From NCBI GenBank assembly GCA_015039465.1, contig MU130378.1:1802570-1866569 (forward strand): a DNA stretch of 64,000 nucleotides. The letters are read 5' to 3'. Both the position numbers and the translations under genes were made by a program. Each line of letters begins with the position of its first letter. Position 1 is the stretch's first letter. A model generated the notes under the pieces. It worked only from the letters and a program-made list of their open reading frames with translations. It made no database searches and was not told the origin of the DNA. The DNA is from Phlegmacium glaucopus (lineage: Eukaryota; Basidiomycota; Agaricomycetes; Agaricales; Cortinariaceae). This document shows, in pieces, positions 43,889 through 55,447 of this stretch.

Positions 43889-45252
43889 ATGCTTCGTTTC
43901 CCCTTTTTCACTTTGTCCTTTCTTCGCGCCGTATTTTTAAACTCTTACGATGCACCGAAGGCTTCCCAATGCTTTCCATCCCCCCCTATGACTACAACAA
44001 CGTCGAACACATCATCCAAGTCTCTTGTAGCATCCCCTATTCGTCCCCAATCACCTGCCACAGTCCACATCCCACTGGAGCTGATTCTTTCGTTCATGGA
44101 ATCAGCTTGCTCAAGTGTGGGCAATCAGGATTCCATAGACCTCTTACAATCTTGCTCGTTGGTATGCAGGTCTTGGTCGACAGCAGCTCAGAAACTCTTG
44201 TTTGCCAGAGTCACGCTCCGAACCCAAAGGTCTTTCGAATCGTTCATGGGTGCAGTGGACCGAACCACTAGTCATGGACGTATCCTTGGAGACGCTGTCA
44301 CTCATTTACGCGTCGTTCTAGACCACAATCAACCTTCTGGTCTCCTCCAACACTCATTTGCGTTGGCAGTCACCATGTGTCCCAATCTGCACGATTTGGA
44401 CATTTCACTATACGGTTGCGCAGAACCCGGTAAAGATATTGTTGGCATTCCAGACGTTTCGCGACTACGGAGACCAGCACCATCTTTTGATGACCATACC
44501 TTGTCTCTCCTCAAGTCAGGCCCCAATATCAAGGCTCTCCACTTCAACAATTGGTCCGAAAATCAACATTCAATTTTTCAATTACTCGATGTCTGGTCTT
44601 CCCTCCAATGCCTATCAATAGGTGGCACTTTACCTCAACATCTTCAAAATTCGCCACCTCCATTTCCTGCCAAGTTGCACCAAGTTCGCTTCAATTTCCA
44701 GACCACACCCTCCATTGATTTCGTGAAATGGCTCCTGCATAACTCTGTCAACTCTCTTCGGATCCTTAGATTTGACCGCGATCCATGCTTTGATTTGTTG
44801 GAATATTTGACGAATATACACGGACCTCACCTACATTCCATTTCTTTTCCTTCATATAGTTCACCAGATTTAGCCCTCAGCCTGCAGAAGTGTGATCAGC
44901 TTCGAGAGCTGAGGACCGAAACTCCCTTATGTTCACCAATTGTCTATAAACACATCCCGGACCATCTGGAGCATCTTGCATTTGGCTTGGACCGAGATAC
45001 GCCTCTCACCTCCGTAATCGACTTGGTCAAGTCGAGAAATACGTTAAAAGCTATCACGGTTCAAGTTTGGGAGGGAGGAAATCAGCACACCCTCCTAACT
45101 CCTTTAAAAATTGCCTGTGCTTATCAAGGGATAGATTTACGCTTGACGAATGACCTAAGTTCATTTCGTATCCCTCCCGTAAGTTGTTTAATTTCATCAA
45201 GTATATATTGTATTCTGATGGCTCTTTCTACCAGCGAAATACCTTCCTATGA
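43889..45252 (+). CDS. F-box protein with LRR-like C-terminal region
   Basis: Exons 43889-45178 and 45235-45252 (1308 nt, 435 aa); without the 56-bp intron the frame continues to 45361. The F-box reads VHIPLELILSFMESA, then LLQSCSLVCRSWSTAAQKLLFARVTL (about residues 60-115). The rest shows spaced leucines and predicted strand-helix alternation (LHDLDISLYGC, IKALHFNN, LQCLSIGG, LRILRFDRD), as in the many Agaricomycete F-box proteins with degenerate leucine-rich repeats. F-box proteins recruit substrates to SCF ubiquitin ligases through Skp1; the substrate is unknown. The first ATG gives a hydrophobic leader (MLRFPFFTLSFLRAVFL), unusual for this family; the second in-frame ATG (43988, MTTTTSNTS) may be the real start. 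Confidence 0.82.
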
Positions 45253-45850
45253 TGTACTATTACTCAACTTTACTCATATCATATCAAGGCTACTCCAACG
45301 CTCTCCGACTTCGGTCTCATGCACGTTCGCCTCTCTCCGATGCCTAATCTTAATGATCTGATGAAACATCAGCACGAACGACCTTGCAGTCCATCTACAT
45401 TATTCCATCGTATTGCCCACACCATATGCCACGACTCACGCCTTTTATGGACGTGTTTTCAACTATTCTTGACTACCTCAATTCATTTAATTCACATCAC
45501 TCCCCACGTCACCATGTTTTTTTTCTGCTTTGATATGATACGAGACATTTATCTCAATTGCTACTACTCATTTGATTTATGCAAGTATTTTTTAGAATTG
45601 TATCTACACTTACACATTCAGTACTGCGTACTGCAACTTACTTTACGATGTACAATGGTGTTCTTGGACATTTGATGGAATTGGATTCCTTTCAACGCAC
45701 GTGACGCGACCACTTTGAGTGTGACAAATGTGACGGCATGTATCATTGCAGTGATCGCACACAACCTCGAGGCTTCGAGTCTTCGACAACATTCCGAGGG
45801 AACGAGGAGCGCTCAACTCAAAGGCTCTCAATAATCCGTTAATTTTCATC
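45253..45850. other. Intergenic region
   Basis: Mostly AT-rich and pyrimidine-rich. If the last intron of the F-box gene is retained, its frame reaches 45361. The plus frame at 45319-45675 is a chance opening. No gene is supported; the promoter of the SR-rich gene should lie near its end. Confidence 0.45.
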
Positions 45851-47364
45851 ATGTCTTCCTCTCTATCGTCTGTAGTTTCTAACCTTGTTCGAGCCTCCAT
45901 GGGAACCTCTATATCCAACATGGTCACTGATGATGACCTCGACCGACATGTCGCAGAGCTTATTGTCAAAGAAGCAAAGAAAAAGGCAGAGCGTTATGGA
46001 CAGCAAGGCATTCGTGCTTACATCTCAAGTAATTTGTATGTATATCACTTAATTATTGAACAAAGTTTCATAAATTAAACCCTGGATATAGGGCTGAAAG
46101 CAATGCACCTCGAACAAACAAACGTTTCCTGACATCTATTATAAAGAGTACAGATGACCACAACAAGACAGTATTGAAAGCTCAGGCCGCCGCGGCTCAG
46201 GAAGTTAAACGCGAGCGTGAGGAACAAGAGAGGAGAGAGCGAAGGGCAAGAGCTGCAGAGGCTGTAGAGGCTGAAAAGTTGAGACGACGTTCAAAAAGAA
46301 AGAGGGATCCTGAAGATGAATCTTGGGATAGGTGGGATGGAAGGACTGCAGATAGGAAAAGAACGTCAAGATCTAGGAATTGGGACAATTGGGGTGGCTA
46401 TGATAATGATGGTGGTGGCAATGGTGATGGTGATGACCGCTCTAGACATAGAAAAAGAAGAAGGCGGACAGGTGACCGATCGAGATCGAGAAGCAGAGAG
46501 CGCCGAGGAGACACACCTAGCCGCTCGAGCCACACAAAACATGATCCATCATCGTCCTCGAAGCGACATAAAACTCATCGTACTCGGAGTCGGAGTGCTT
46601 CACCACCAAGGAAGGTTTCTCGAGACAAAGGTTATGACCGACAGGATGAGTCAAGAACTTCACACCGGCGCCGAAGCAGAGTGGGTCGTCGCAAACGATC
46701 TCGTTCCTCCAGCTGTTCTCCTTCACCTCACAAAAGGCGGAAACCTATAAGATATGCATTGGATGATCTTCGTGATGAGTCTCTGTCGCCACGATCGTGT
46801 TCAACGGCTATAGGCTCAGAATGTCAACCAAGGGAAAGACGTTCCTCAACATCGTCGACAACTAAATCCTATCCAACGCCCAGAAGAGATAATGACCCTT
46901 CAAGTAAAGATATCGACCCAATTTCATCCGCCTCAAGGCATAGTTCACCCTACTCCCGAGTCCCGTCTCGCCTTTCCAGTCCCGATCCGGGACCCCAACC
47001 GCCTGTACAACTTCCTTCCAAGATGGATCGATATTTTGAAGAGTCCTACGACCCTCGGCTTGACGTTGCGCCTTTGTCAGTTCCCAAGGTCCCTGCGACT
47101 GGACTTATCAATAACGCCGACTTTGAAGGTTGGGATGCGATGTTGGAACTCATTCGCGTTCGCAGAGAAGATAAAGAAGAAAAGAAGCGACTCGAACGCT
47201 TGGGTCTGTCGAAGGAGAAAGTCAAAGTTAAGAAAAATGTACCAATCAACTCGAGCGCTGCTGTTGCTGATAGATGGAGTTCTGAGGGTGTAAGCATCTT
47301 GGACATCGAATACAATAAACGAGGTTCAGTCAGAGAATGGGACGTTGGTAAAGAAGGATTTTAA
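45851..47364 (+). CDS. Arg/Ser-rich conserved basidiomycete nuclear protein
   Basis: Exons 45851-46035 and 46092-47364 (1458 nt, 485 aa). The N-terminal 95 residues form a conserved-looking helical domain: DDDLDRHVAELIVKEAKKKA, ERYGQQGIRAYISSNLAES, NKRFLTSIIKSTDDHNKTVL. Then comes an Ala/Glu/Arg coiled coil (EVKREREEQERRERRARAAE), a nuclear-localisation-like RRRSKRKRDPEDE, and about 200 residues rich in RS, SR and RD dipeptides. The C-terminal 115 residues are again ordered: KMDRYFEESYDPRLDVAP, GLINNADFEGWDAMLELIRV, RREDKEEKKRLERLGLSK and the end GSVREWDVGKEGF. The composition is that of proteins of pre-mRNA processing or nuclear speckles; I do not recognise a named family and give no function. 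Confidence 0.85.
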
Positions 47365-47690
47365 ATGGATAAAAAATTAAGGTCAAGTAGGATCAAAGTA
47401 TGTATGGGACATTGCTATAATTATAGAATCATGAATTACTGGAGTAATGCATTTGGCACTATCTGTTTCAATAGGAGAGGTAAGAAAGTCCAGAGAGAGG
47501 AAGAGGATCCCCTTTGCAAGGGGAGAAGCCACCCCCACTGTAGCGAACACAGAAATGCTGATCATAATTTCGCACATCAAGGGCCGCGAAATGCTGGAAA
47601 TAATCTTCATTAAGTATTGGCGATTCAATTTGGTGTCTGCGCAACAGACAGAATGTGTGAGCATAAGAATTAAATAGCCAATTTTTTTAA
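47365..47690. other. Convergent 3' intergenic region
   Basis: Lies between two convergent genes and should hold both 3' UTRs. Overlapping frames on both strands (47365-47677) have no motif. No gene is supported. Confidence 0.5.
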
Positions 47691-48330
47691 TTACGTTGTT
47701 GAGATATGCTTCTTGACGCTATCAAGGGTGTCCAACTTTGGTTCTTTGGGCAAATCTCGACAGTGCGTACATGACCAGATATTGTCGACTTTGGCCCAGT
47801 GCTCGCTTTCAGCCTCCCTGATATCTGCAGTAAAATCATCTTCGCTCATCTTCACGAAGGTAGAGCCGATGGTTCGAGTTGGATGTCTGTTAGTTTGATG
47901 AATAATCTGTATGACAGGCATAAGTGGTATAGGATACAATGATATTGTATACATCTTCCTTACCGCTCCTCGCCAGTCAAAAAGACGAAATATGGCGTCG
48001 TTGTCGTTATCTGTATCGCGTTCGGGGGCGACCCTCGAGGCACATGCGCTGCACCTAAACCTGACATCTGACTGATCCATCTCATGAGACGTTGCTAGGT
48101 CGGGGTCTAATCCAGCTAACCGGATGATATGCTGAGCAGTTCTGCCGGCGCTTGGGTGAAGAGATAGACCACTGCTATCCCATTGTTTTCTTTCTGACCT
48201 ACGATGCTCAAGTAGACGAGACGGATCGGTAGTAGAAGAAAACTGCCATGGGAACCATTTCGAGACCCGAACTAGGCAGTTGTGACCCATGACTTGCGGA
48301 TAGAAGAGAATCTTTCTCGTTGACCAGCAT

Positions 48331-48363
<33 letters not shown>

Positions 48364-50183
48364 GAAAAATCATAGAAAGGCTGGAAGTAGTCATTGTAAC
48401 TGCCACCGCATTTGCAGGTGAATACAGTAGAAGCGAGAGTTAACTTTTGGGAGAGTTCTTCATCAGTCAAATGTAAATTCGGACCAACTGGAGGCGCCTT
48501 GTCTTCATCCATATACTCGTCCATTTCATCCGTATACTCGTCCGTTTCATCCGACATATACTCGTCCGTTTCATCCGTATACTCGTCTATTTCATTAAAC
48601 AGATATTTGTGTGCACAAGGACGTCGGATGCTATTCTGCAATTTTACGACTTGGATCATCTTCCGTTTGGTGCTTTCCCGCCACTCCGAGACAAGTTCGG
48701 GCAAAAGGGGAATGATGTCGTTGAAACTTGACACATCGACCTCGACATTGACCGCCTGGTTGAGCACTTCCGAAATGACTGAGAAGTGGCAAAAATCAGG
48801 TCCCTGGGGCATGATTTCGGTTTCGGGTAGTCGTGCATTCTTGAAGGTACGTAGAACAGTGAGAGCACTCTGTTTGCGTCGATCGACTAGGGCAGCAAAT
48901 TCTCGCTTGAGGCGCTTATCGCGCATCTCGGCCATAAACTCCAAAATGCCTTGCTTAATATTTGTCCAAACTAATCAAAGCTATATAAGTATATGACCAC
49001 CTTGAATCCGAAAACTCACTTCTTTCGGTCAAAAGTTGGGGTCGATCTACAAGTTTGTGGTTTGCAAGGGAATCAGGCATAGTAATACCTGCAATATCCT
49101 CTGCCCATCCTAGGTCTTCCAGTTTTTGCGTGATACTTCAACCATATTGAGTAACCGTCCTTGTGTAGTACGGGTCAATGAATTACTTACGCGGCCAACC
49201 TGTCCTCTCGGAGCTGCTGTAATTGTTGATCCCGATCAAGGGTCTGGTCTTTTGCCCAGGCTTCACAAAGCTTTGCATGCTGGAACAGAATATGTCAAGC
49301 AAGGGTCAAGCCATAGTTTTCGCTTATTACCGCTGCAATAGCTAAGACTGTTTTCATTCGTTCCTCTACGAACAATCGTTGAGCTTTGCCCTTTTGTAGA
49401 GCGGCATATTGATCCTCAACGAGCTTGCAATCTGATTTCAAATAAATTTTCGCCCCCTTCTCTGCGATAATAAGATTATTGGAAACATTTCAAATAGAAG
49501 TTGAATGGGCATCGCACTTCCTGGATATGTTGGAATAATATATTCCATGTTGCCCTCAAATGGATGGAAGGCAAACCGCGATTCGACAAGACTTTACCAC
49601 AGTCAGAGTTTCGCAAATTGAGGTGTGATAGACTCACTGTTCTTTCGCACATCTCGAGCAGATACGGAGCCTAAACATCCACTGAACCTTTCGGATAGAT
49701 GTTGTTAAGCAAAACTAGGTTTTAAAAATCAGCGGTGCTTTGTGCGGGGAAAGCAAAACCCTATCTACATTGCAGTAAGGTGAAAAAACAAGGTTCGTCC
49801 ACGCTGGCTCACTCATTCCCGGTGGGCAGTCAGGTAAACCAGGAACATTGCTAAGTGTAGCTTTCCATATTGATAAAGACGACTTGCTTAAGAGAAGTCT
49901 TCTGAAGTCTTTGGTGGTCCGTGAAAGTCTTAAAATGTCGTAAGGCTTCAAATGACCAAAGATCTGGGATGTAGATGTGAGATCATTGGCGTAAAAGCGG
50001 GACCTAGAGATTCACCTCAAAAAGTATGTCAAGTGGCATGCTGGGCAAGCTCGCCAATAGCCCGGCTTTTCGCCTTCCTCTCAACCCAACGACGGGATTG
50101 AGTTTTTCTGCGGAACTTGTTGAAGGGCCAGCAGTGATAGCTTGACATTTTCGTTTCTTGCGGACTACCACTTGACGCGACAT
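47691..50183 (-). CDS. F-box protein with Cys-rich region and acidic repeats
   Basis: Exons: 50183-50016, 49963-49769, 49687-49638, 49591-49518, 49461-49331, 49279-49191, 49135-49020, 48970-47964, 47906-47691 (2046 nt, 681 aa). The N-terminus is basic (MSRQVVVRKKRKCQ). The F-box reads LASLPSMPLDILFEIFGHLK, then PYDILRLSRTTKDFRRLLLS (about 45-85), followed by SIWKATLSNVPGLPDCPPG and the Cys pairs C..WMFRLRICSRCAKEH that many Agaricomycete F-box proteins share. A helical middle (GKKGAKIYLKSDCKLVEDQY, HAKLCEAWAKD, WTNIKQGILEFMAEMRDKR) leads to a C-terminal part with TCKCGG, FRCSACASR and WSCTHCRDLP, which may bind zinc. EYTDETDEYMSDETDEYTDE and a ten-Asp run are low-complexity. Intron 47907-47963 is 57 bp and in frame, so retention would add 19 residues (700 aa). 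Confidence 0.85.
48332..48362 (-). repeat. GAC trinucleotide repeat coding for poly-Asp
   Basis: Ten GTC/GAC units in the F-box gene encode ten Asp in a row. About 170 bp away a second set of imperfect repeats (48510-48600) encodes EYTDE/EYMDE units. Both are likely length-variable between strains. Confidence 0.9.
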
Positions 50184-50340
50184 GATGATAGTTTGAAACG
50201 AGCCGATTCCTGAAACACATGCTGCAAAGGCTGCACGTGATGTGTCATGATTTTCGCGTCTTTCAGTGCTCACGTGTTATGTGACATGTGACATCGACGC
50301 ATTAAACAACTTTGAATGCAGGAATCTGATGCCATTCACG
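50184..50340. promoter_or_regulatory. Bidirectional promoter between F-box and importin genes
   Basis: Only 157 bp separate the divergent start codons. Two CACGTG E-boxes (about 50234-50239 and 50271-50276) lie in it, with a GTGACATGTGAC repeat following the second. CACGTG is the site of bHLH factors such as Cbf1/Pho4-type proteins. No TATA box is visible. Confidence 0.45.
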
Positions 50341-53300
50341 ATGGCCACCTCTGAAATTGCGCAATGCTTGACTGCCACCCTCAGCCCAGATCCTAACACT
50401 CGAATCTCCGCAGAACTTAAATTGGCAGAGTATTTTACACGGACAGGTGCGTTTAGTCGTATAATTAGTCATTATTTTGTCTAACGATCGCGCAGATACT
50501 GGACTATCCCTCTCGCATCTCATTCTTTCTCAGGAGATCGATATGCCTGTTAGACAGATGAGTTGTATTTCATTGTATATACGCGCCTTTTATCTTAATA
50601 TATCTTCTCGATTACTCTGCTAGCATTGCCTTACGAAAATATGTCAAGGAAAGGTGGTCACCTTATTTTCCATCTTTTAAAGGCTCCGCTCCGCCTGTTG
50701 AGGTATTCATTCCCTCTTTATTTCGACCATCCCATTCATATGCCCATTTGTCTCAGGTAAAGGCTCAAATACGAGAAGGCGTATTCCGAGGGCTTTCAGA
50801 TCCAGATCGGAAAATTCGGTCGTTATGTGTGAGCGGGCCCAACCTCTAACCCAACATCGCAAATCTCAACCTGAGTAGGCACACACTATCTCCTCAATAG
50901 CCAATTGCGACTGGCCTGAAGAATATCCAGACCTCTTAACATCTCTTATCGGACTTGTATCGTCTGGGTCTCCCACTTCAGTTCATGGTGCAATGCAAGT
51001 TTTCACCGAATTCATAAGGTCTGATCTGACAGAAGATCAAATCTTGCCTGTACTTCGTGAACTTCTTCCTGTGTTGTTACAGGTTTTGGGCTCAGCACAG
51101 GTACTTCTCCTTATGTTTGTTCCTTTATAATATTAATCATTGGATCAGTTTCACTCGGCACCCACTAGAGCACGTACAGTCTCAGTGTTCCGACAATGTA
51201 TAACGGCTCTGTTCATGGTGAAAGATCAGCATCCACAAGCAGTGAAGGAGGCAATCGCATCTGTCCTTCCGGTTTGGCTGGAGGCCTTTAAGGTTTTGCT
51301 TACCATCGATCCATTACAAGACGTGGCAAACACACCCAATTGGGACGGTCTAACAGTTAGAATCCAGCTGTTCAAGGTGACTTTAAATCAATCGCTAGCC
51401 ACATGTTTATAACCTCTAGACTATCGCAGACATTAGATGTTCTTCATACGTCTTTCCCTCGGGCGCTTGTTTCGTTTCTCCCTGAATTTTTGACGGCCTC
51501 TCTTAATCATCTACGCGTGCTCTATCCAACATTCTCTCATTACTACTTATCAGCTACGGACGCCGTACCGAGCACATCGGAGGATGAAAGTATTGAGCTT
51601 CCCCAACTTCTATGTCCAATCATCGACTTTTTGTCCACTGTAACACGAGGTGGAAAGGGTCGCGAATGGCTCGGAGAGGAAAATTTGTTATCCCTTGTCA
51701 CATCTATATTCAATTATGTTCAAATGACTGATGATGATGTGAGTTCTCTTGCCTTGTCGTGGGCCGCCTTTTCACACTTCTGCCAGGTGTTCACATGGGA
51801 GCATAACGCCAATGCCTTCGTTGCACAAGAAGAAGACGAAGTACAACCCTACAGTGTCAGAGTGGCTGGATTTGATCTCCTCGGTGTACGCAATGCTGTT
51901 AAAATCTTTTTCTGTTTCTTATAAATTGCTTCCCTAGTCATTGCTTGAGAGAGCTTCAACTCAAACGACGAGGTCCTTCCAGAGTACTATCGAACGAGTG
52001 ATTCATACGTCTCAACAAGCTCGTAGTGCTGGTATTTCTGACTGGTGAGAAGATTTTTAAACGATTTTCTCTCTTAATGACCCCAGCCAGGTGGCGGCCT
52101 TTGGAAGCAGCGCTCGCAGCTATTGGTTCCCACCACGAATCTATCTTAGACTGTATTGAGGACGAGCAAGATTCTGGGCGAACAGCACCTATTGATATTG
52201 ACTATCTGCTCGCAAATATTATCCCACCTATCCTCGGCGCATCAGGTAGGTTTTTTTCCCCCTCCAACGCACGCGCTACTAAACCGTGTACAGAATTCCC
52301 TTTCCTCCAAGGGCGAGGGTTTGTTTTCGCTAGCCAGTATTCGAAAGTACTGCAGCTACAATCTGCGCAACATTATCTTGATGCTGCTGTTCAAGTTCTT
52401 GAGTTACATGAAGTCGGTATTCCTGTCAAAATATCCGCTGTGAAAGCTGTTCACAAGTATGTTCTGGGGAATATCGAGGTTTATCCCATAATGATCTCTC
52501 TTTAGCTTTTGTCAAGGGGGTGAAGATTCAGCTCTTATTCCTTTCGCCCCTCGTATAGCCAAGGACCTGGGACCATTCCTACTGATGACTTCTGAAGACA
52601 CGCTCTCGCTCGTTTTGGAAACCCTGGCTGTCGTTATAGATGTCGACAAGGGAAAATGGTTGACACCCGAGTTAGCGCAGTCGTTAGTACACGCAATTTT
52701 GGAAGTTTGGAGCAAAAACAATAAAGGTAGTTCTTCACCTTTCTGTTAAATAATGACTATGACTTGATTAAACCTGCATTAGATCCCATACTCACTTCGA
52801 TCCTAACTAATATTCTCACCAGCCTTGCATCCTCCCCAACCAACGAGGTCTACGAAACTGTAGTTAAACAGTCTCTACCTCCACTAAGTATGGCAATCAA
52901 CTCTGCTACGAAGGAAGAATCATGGATTGCGAGCTCTGCTATTGATCTTGTTAGTAGTCTAGTCGAAGGATCTCCACAGACTGGCCTCGGGGAAGGCTTC
53001 TTTGCTTTATTGGCGCCTAACCTATTTTCATGTCTGGCAGGAGCGGAAGACAGGGACGTTCTACAGGTGAATACACATACAACATCTATCCCTAATCGCT
53101 AAACCACACCTTTAGAATGGAATAGCTTGCCTCACATTCATTATTCGAAAAGACTGTAATCAGTTGATATTTTGGAACGATTCCAACGGCAGGAGCGGTC
53201 TTGACTGGGTTTTATCTCTTGTCGCTCGAATGCTGGAGAGTCAGGATGAGTCGGGTGGCCTACAGATTGGCGATTTAATCATACATCTCTTCAGACGAGC

Positions 53301-54387
53301 GGGTGAAGCCATCCTTCCTGTCTTGCCTCAGCTACTCCAAGCTATGGTATCTCGCATGACAAGCGCTAAAACGGCGACTTTCCTTCAGGTGAGCAAGGCA
53401 ATCAACCCTTACGATGAAAGAGCTCGTTTACCTACATGGATCAGAGTCTTGTCATTCCATTCGCATTTTTGATTAACAACCAACGAGACACAGTGCTGTC
53501 GCTCCTTGAGGCCATGGATATCGGGGGCCAATCTGGTCTTGATATCCTGATACAAACTTGGTGTGAAAATGCAGAGACCTTCCAAGGATTCTGGCCGTCC
53601 CGCATCAGCACACTGGCATTGACTCAGTTGTTCTTATCTGACCGACAAAGCCTCAAAAATCTCCGAGTGAAAGGAGATATCATCATCAAAGCAGAGACGA
53701 AAGATGGTAAGATGTTTTCTATATGATATCTTCAACCCATGTTCATGCCCGGTCTGGCAGTCATCATGACCCGTTCGCGCACAAAGACGAGTATGCAGTG
53801 GCGTCTTCTCTCGAGCTTAATCGATGTCTGACCCACCTCCTATGTATAGCACCTCATGAGTTCACATCCATAGGTTTCCCAGTGAAGGTGCTGAAAATCA
53901 TTCTGCATGATCTGCAGTCAGGAGGAGAATCAGCTACCGTAACAGCTCAAGGAGATGTGTACGACATCGATTCTGACGATGGGGTGGGTTGATTTTTATT
54001 TCTTATTTTTGCTGGCTCTAATTATCGAATCTAGAATGAAGATTGGACAGAAGAAGAAAAGTTAAACCAAGGCTTTAAGGAGGACGAATTCGCATTCCTT
54101 TCTGAATTGATAGGTCCGAGAGGCATGGCTTTTGACAACGACGAGGTTCTAGATGACAGTGACGACGAAGATTTGAAGAATGATCCAGTTTCGCAAATGG
54201 ACATCCAGGTTAGTGACAACTCTCAGGAATTCAGTAATGGTTAACTCACGTACTTTTAAAGACACACCTACTCTCATTTTTGCGTGAATGTGCAAGCCGC
54301 AATACAAATAATTTTGGTGTACTCATGGACCAGTTGTCACCCGAAGAAATGCTCGTTATTCGTCGAGCTGTTAGCGGCAGCAATTAG
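50341..54387 (+). CDS. KAP114: Importin-9 / Kap114 family karyopherin
   Basis: Nineteen exons: 50341-50446, 50496-50574, 50624-50702, 50757-50828, 50879-51100, 51149-51376, 51430-51738, 51787-51885, 51938-52044, 52091-52245, 52294-52456, 52506-52726, 52783-53066, 53116-53388, 53445-53706, 53761-53790 (30 nt), 53850-53983, 54035-54208, 54262-54387 (3123 nt, 1040 aa, the length of importin-9). The importin-beta N-terminal domain reads DTGLSLSHLILSQEIDMPVRQ then ALRKYVKERWSPYF; HEAT repeats follow (IANCDWPEEYPDLLTSLIGL, MQVFTEFIRSDLTEDQILPV). The family acidic loop and the C-terminal EDEFAFLSELIGPRGMAFDN, then DDEDLKNDPVSQMDIQTHLL, are typical. Kap114/importin-9 carries histones H2A-H2B and TBP into the nucleus. 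The splice at 50574 is the least certain one. Intron 51739-51786 is 48 bp and in frame. Confidence 0.92.
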
Positions 54388-54790
54388 ATCGGTACCAAAA
54401 TTAAGCCTGGTGCCCAGTGACAATATCAACAACAAGGTTCCCAGTACTAGATAAATGGTCATTAATAAAAGAGTTCGACCCCACATTTAGTTTCGGCTTG
54501 GTCTTCATTTCAGCGCCGCTCTCTATTTGAATTGTCTGCTCCTGGGTTTCAAGCCTTCAACGACCTTTCTTATCACGTCGGTTGTGCTTCGAACTCTTCA
54601 TCTTTATCCAATCAATAGTACTTATCTTACTAATACAAACAAATTATCATCAATGAGACCCTGCCCACAGTTAAGCTTCACGTCTTCACCTCAACACAGC
54701 TCTCGGGTAATCCGCTGGTAATTGTACATGTTCCCAACGACTTGAAAAATGTCGAGTTGCAAACGCAGAAATAAACGATCGCTCGTGAAT
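54388..54790. other. Intergenic, 3' flank of importin gene
   Basis: About 400 bp holding the 3' UTR. A plus frame at 54527-54721 is Thr/Ser/Leu-rich without motif. No gene is supported. Confidence 0.45.
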
Positions 54791-55354
54791 TCAATATCCA
54801 AGGCCGTGTTCATGCATGAAAGACCCAGATGGGCCGATAAAGATCGATGTATTCAATACATGCCGAACTACCTTTCGAGAGACATCCCCTTCAGTTGGAA
54901 GTGGATGGTATCTTCTGTCCCGGTACCCAACGAAGGATAGGGTCACCCTTCGCACGAAAGCAGGCGATATCCACAATCGTTAAAAGTGGGAATGGGAATG
55001 TCGATTTCAAGGTTAATCCACGTTGCATCCACCTAAGAGTCAAAGTTCTCCAACGGTACGCAATACTCAGTCCTCGCACTTTTAGAAGGGATATAAATAT
55101 TCACCCAACCCTGGCACACTGGAGCCTGAGGCGGTTGCAATCGACCAAGTGCGTCTTCCGAAGTTAGTTACAGGAGAAACGTCCACGGCTTCAGGTCCCT
55201 CAAGTCCATTGGTATAATCCGAGTCTTTAAGTTGCGAGGATGTTTGATGGGCCTTTAGAAGACCCTTCAGCGGCCGCTGTACTTGCAGGTTGGTTGGCGA
55301 AAGAAAGAGGGGTTGGTCAGGTTGTGGAAATGGGGAAAGTGAGCTTGAGGTCAT
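54791..55354 (-). CDS. Tentative small gene upstream of NOG2 (splicing unresolved)
   Basis: The first exon is open from ATG 55354 (MTSSSLSPFPQPDQPLFLS, later FGRRTWSIATASGSS). Two different downstream readings are open. One uses an acceptor near 55060 and gives VDATWINLEIDIPIPTFNDC, GYRLLSCEG, then a 58-bp intron and DVSRKVVRHVLNTSIFIGPS to a stop at 54791. The other uses an acceptor near 55052 and gives IAYRWRTLTLRWMQRGL and DIACFRAKGDPILRWVPGQK to a stop at 54891. The first looks more protein-like. The plus strand also has an open frame here (54847-55167). I do not recognise any of these. It would be divergent to NOG2 with only 93 bp between starts. Treat as a hypothesis. Confidence 0.3.
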
Positions 55355-55447
55355 GGTTGGGAGTGAAGTCGGGCGTGAGCTATGTGTATATATGCGTGTG
55401 AATTTATTTGAGTTTGAACATTTTTTTTGCCCTTTATCATCTTCAAG

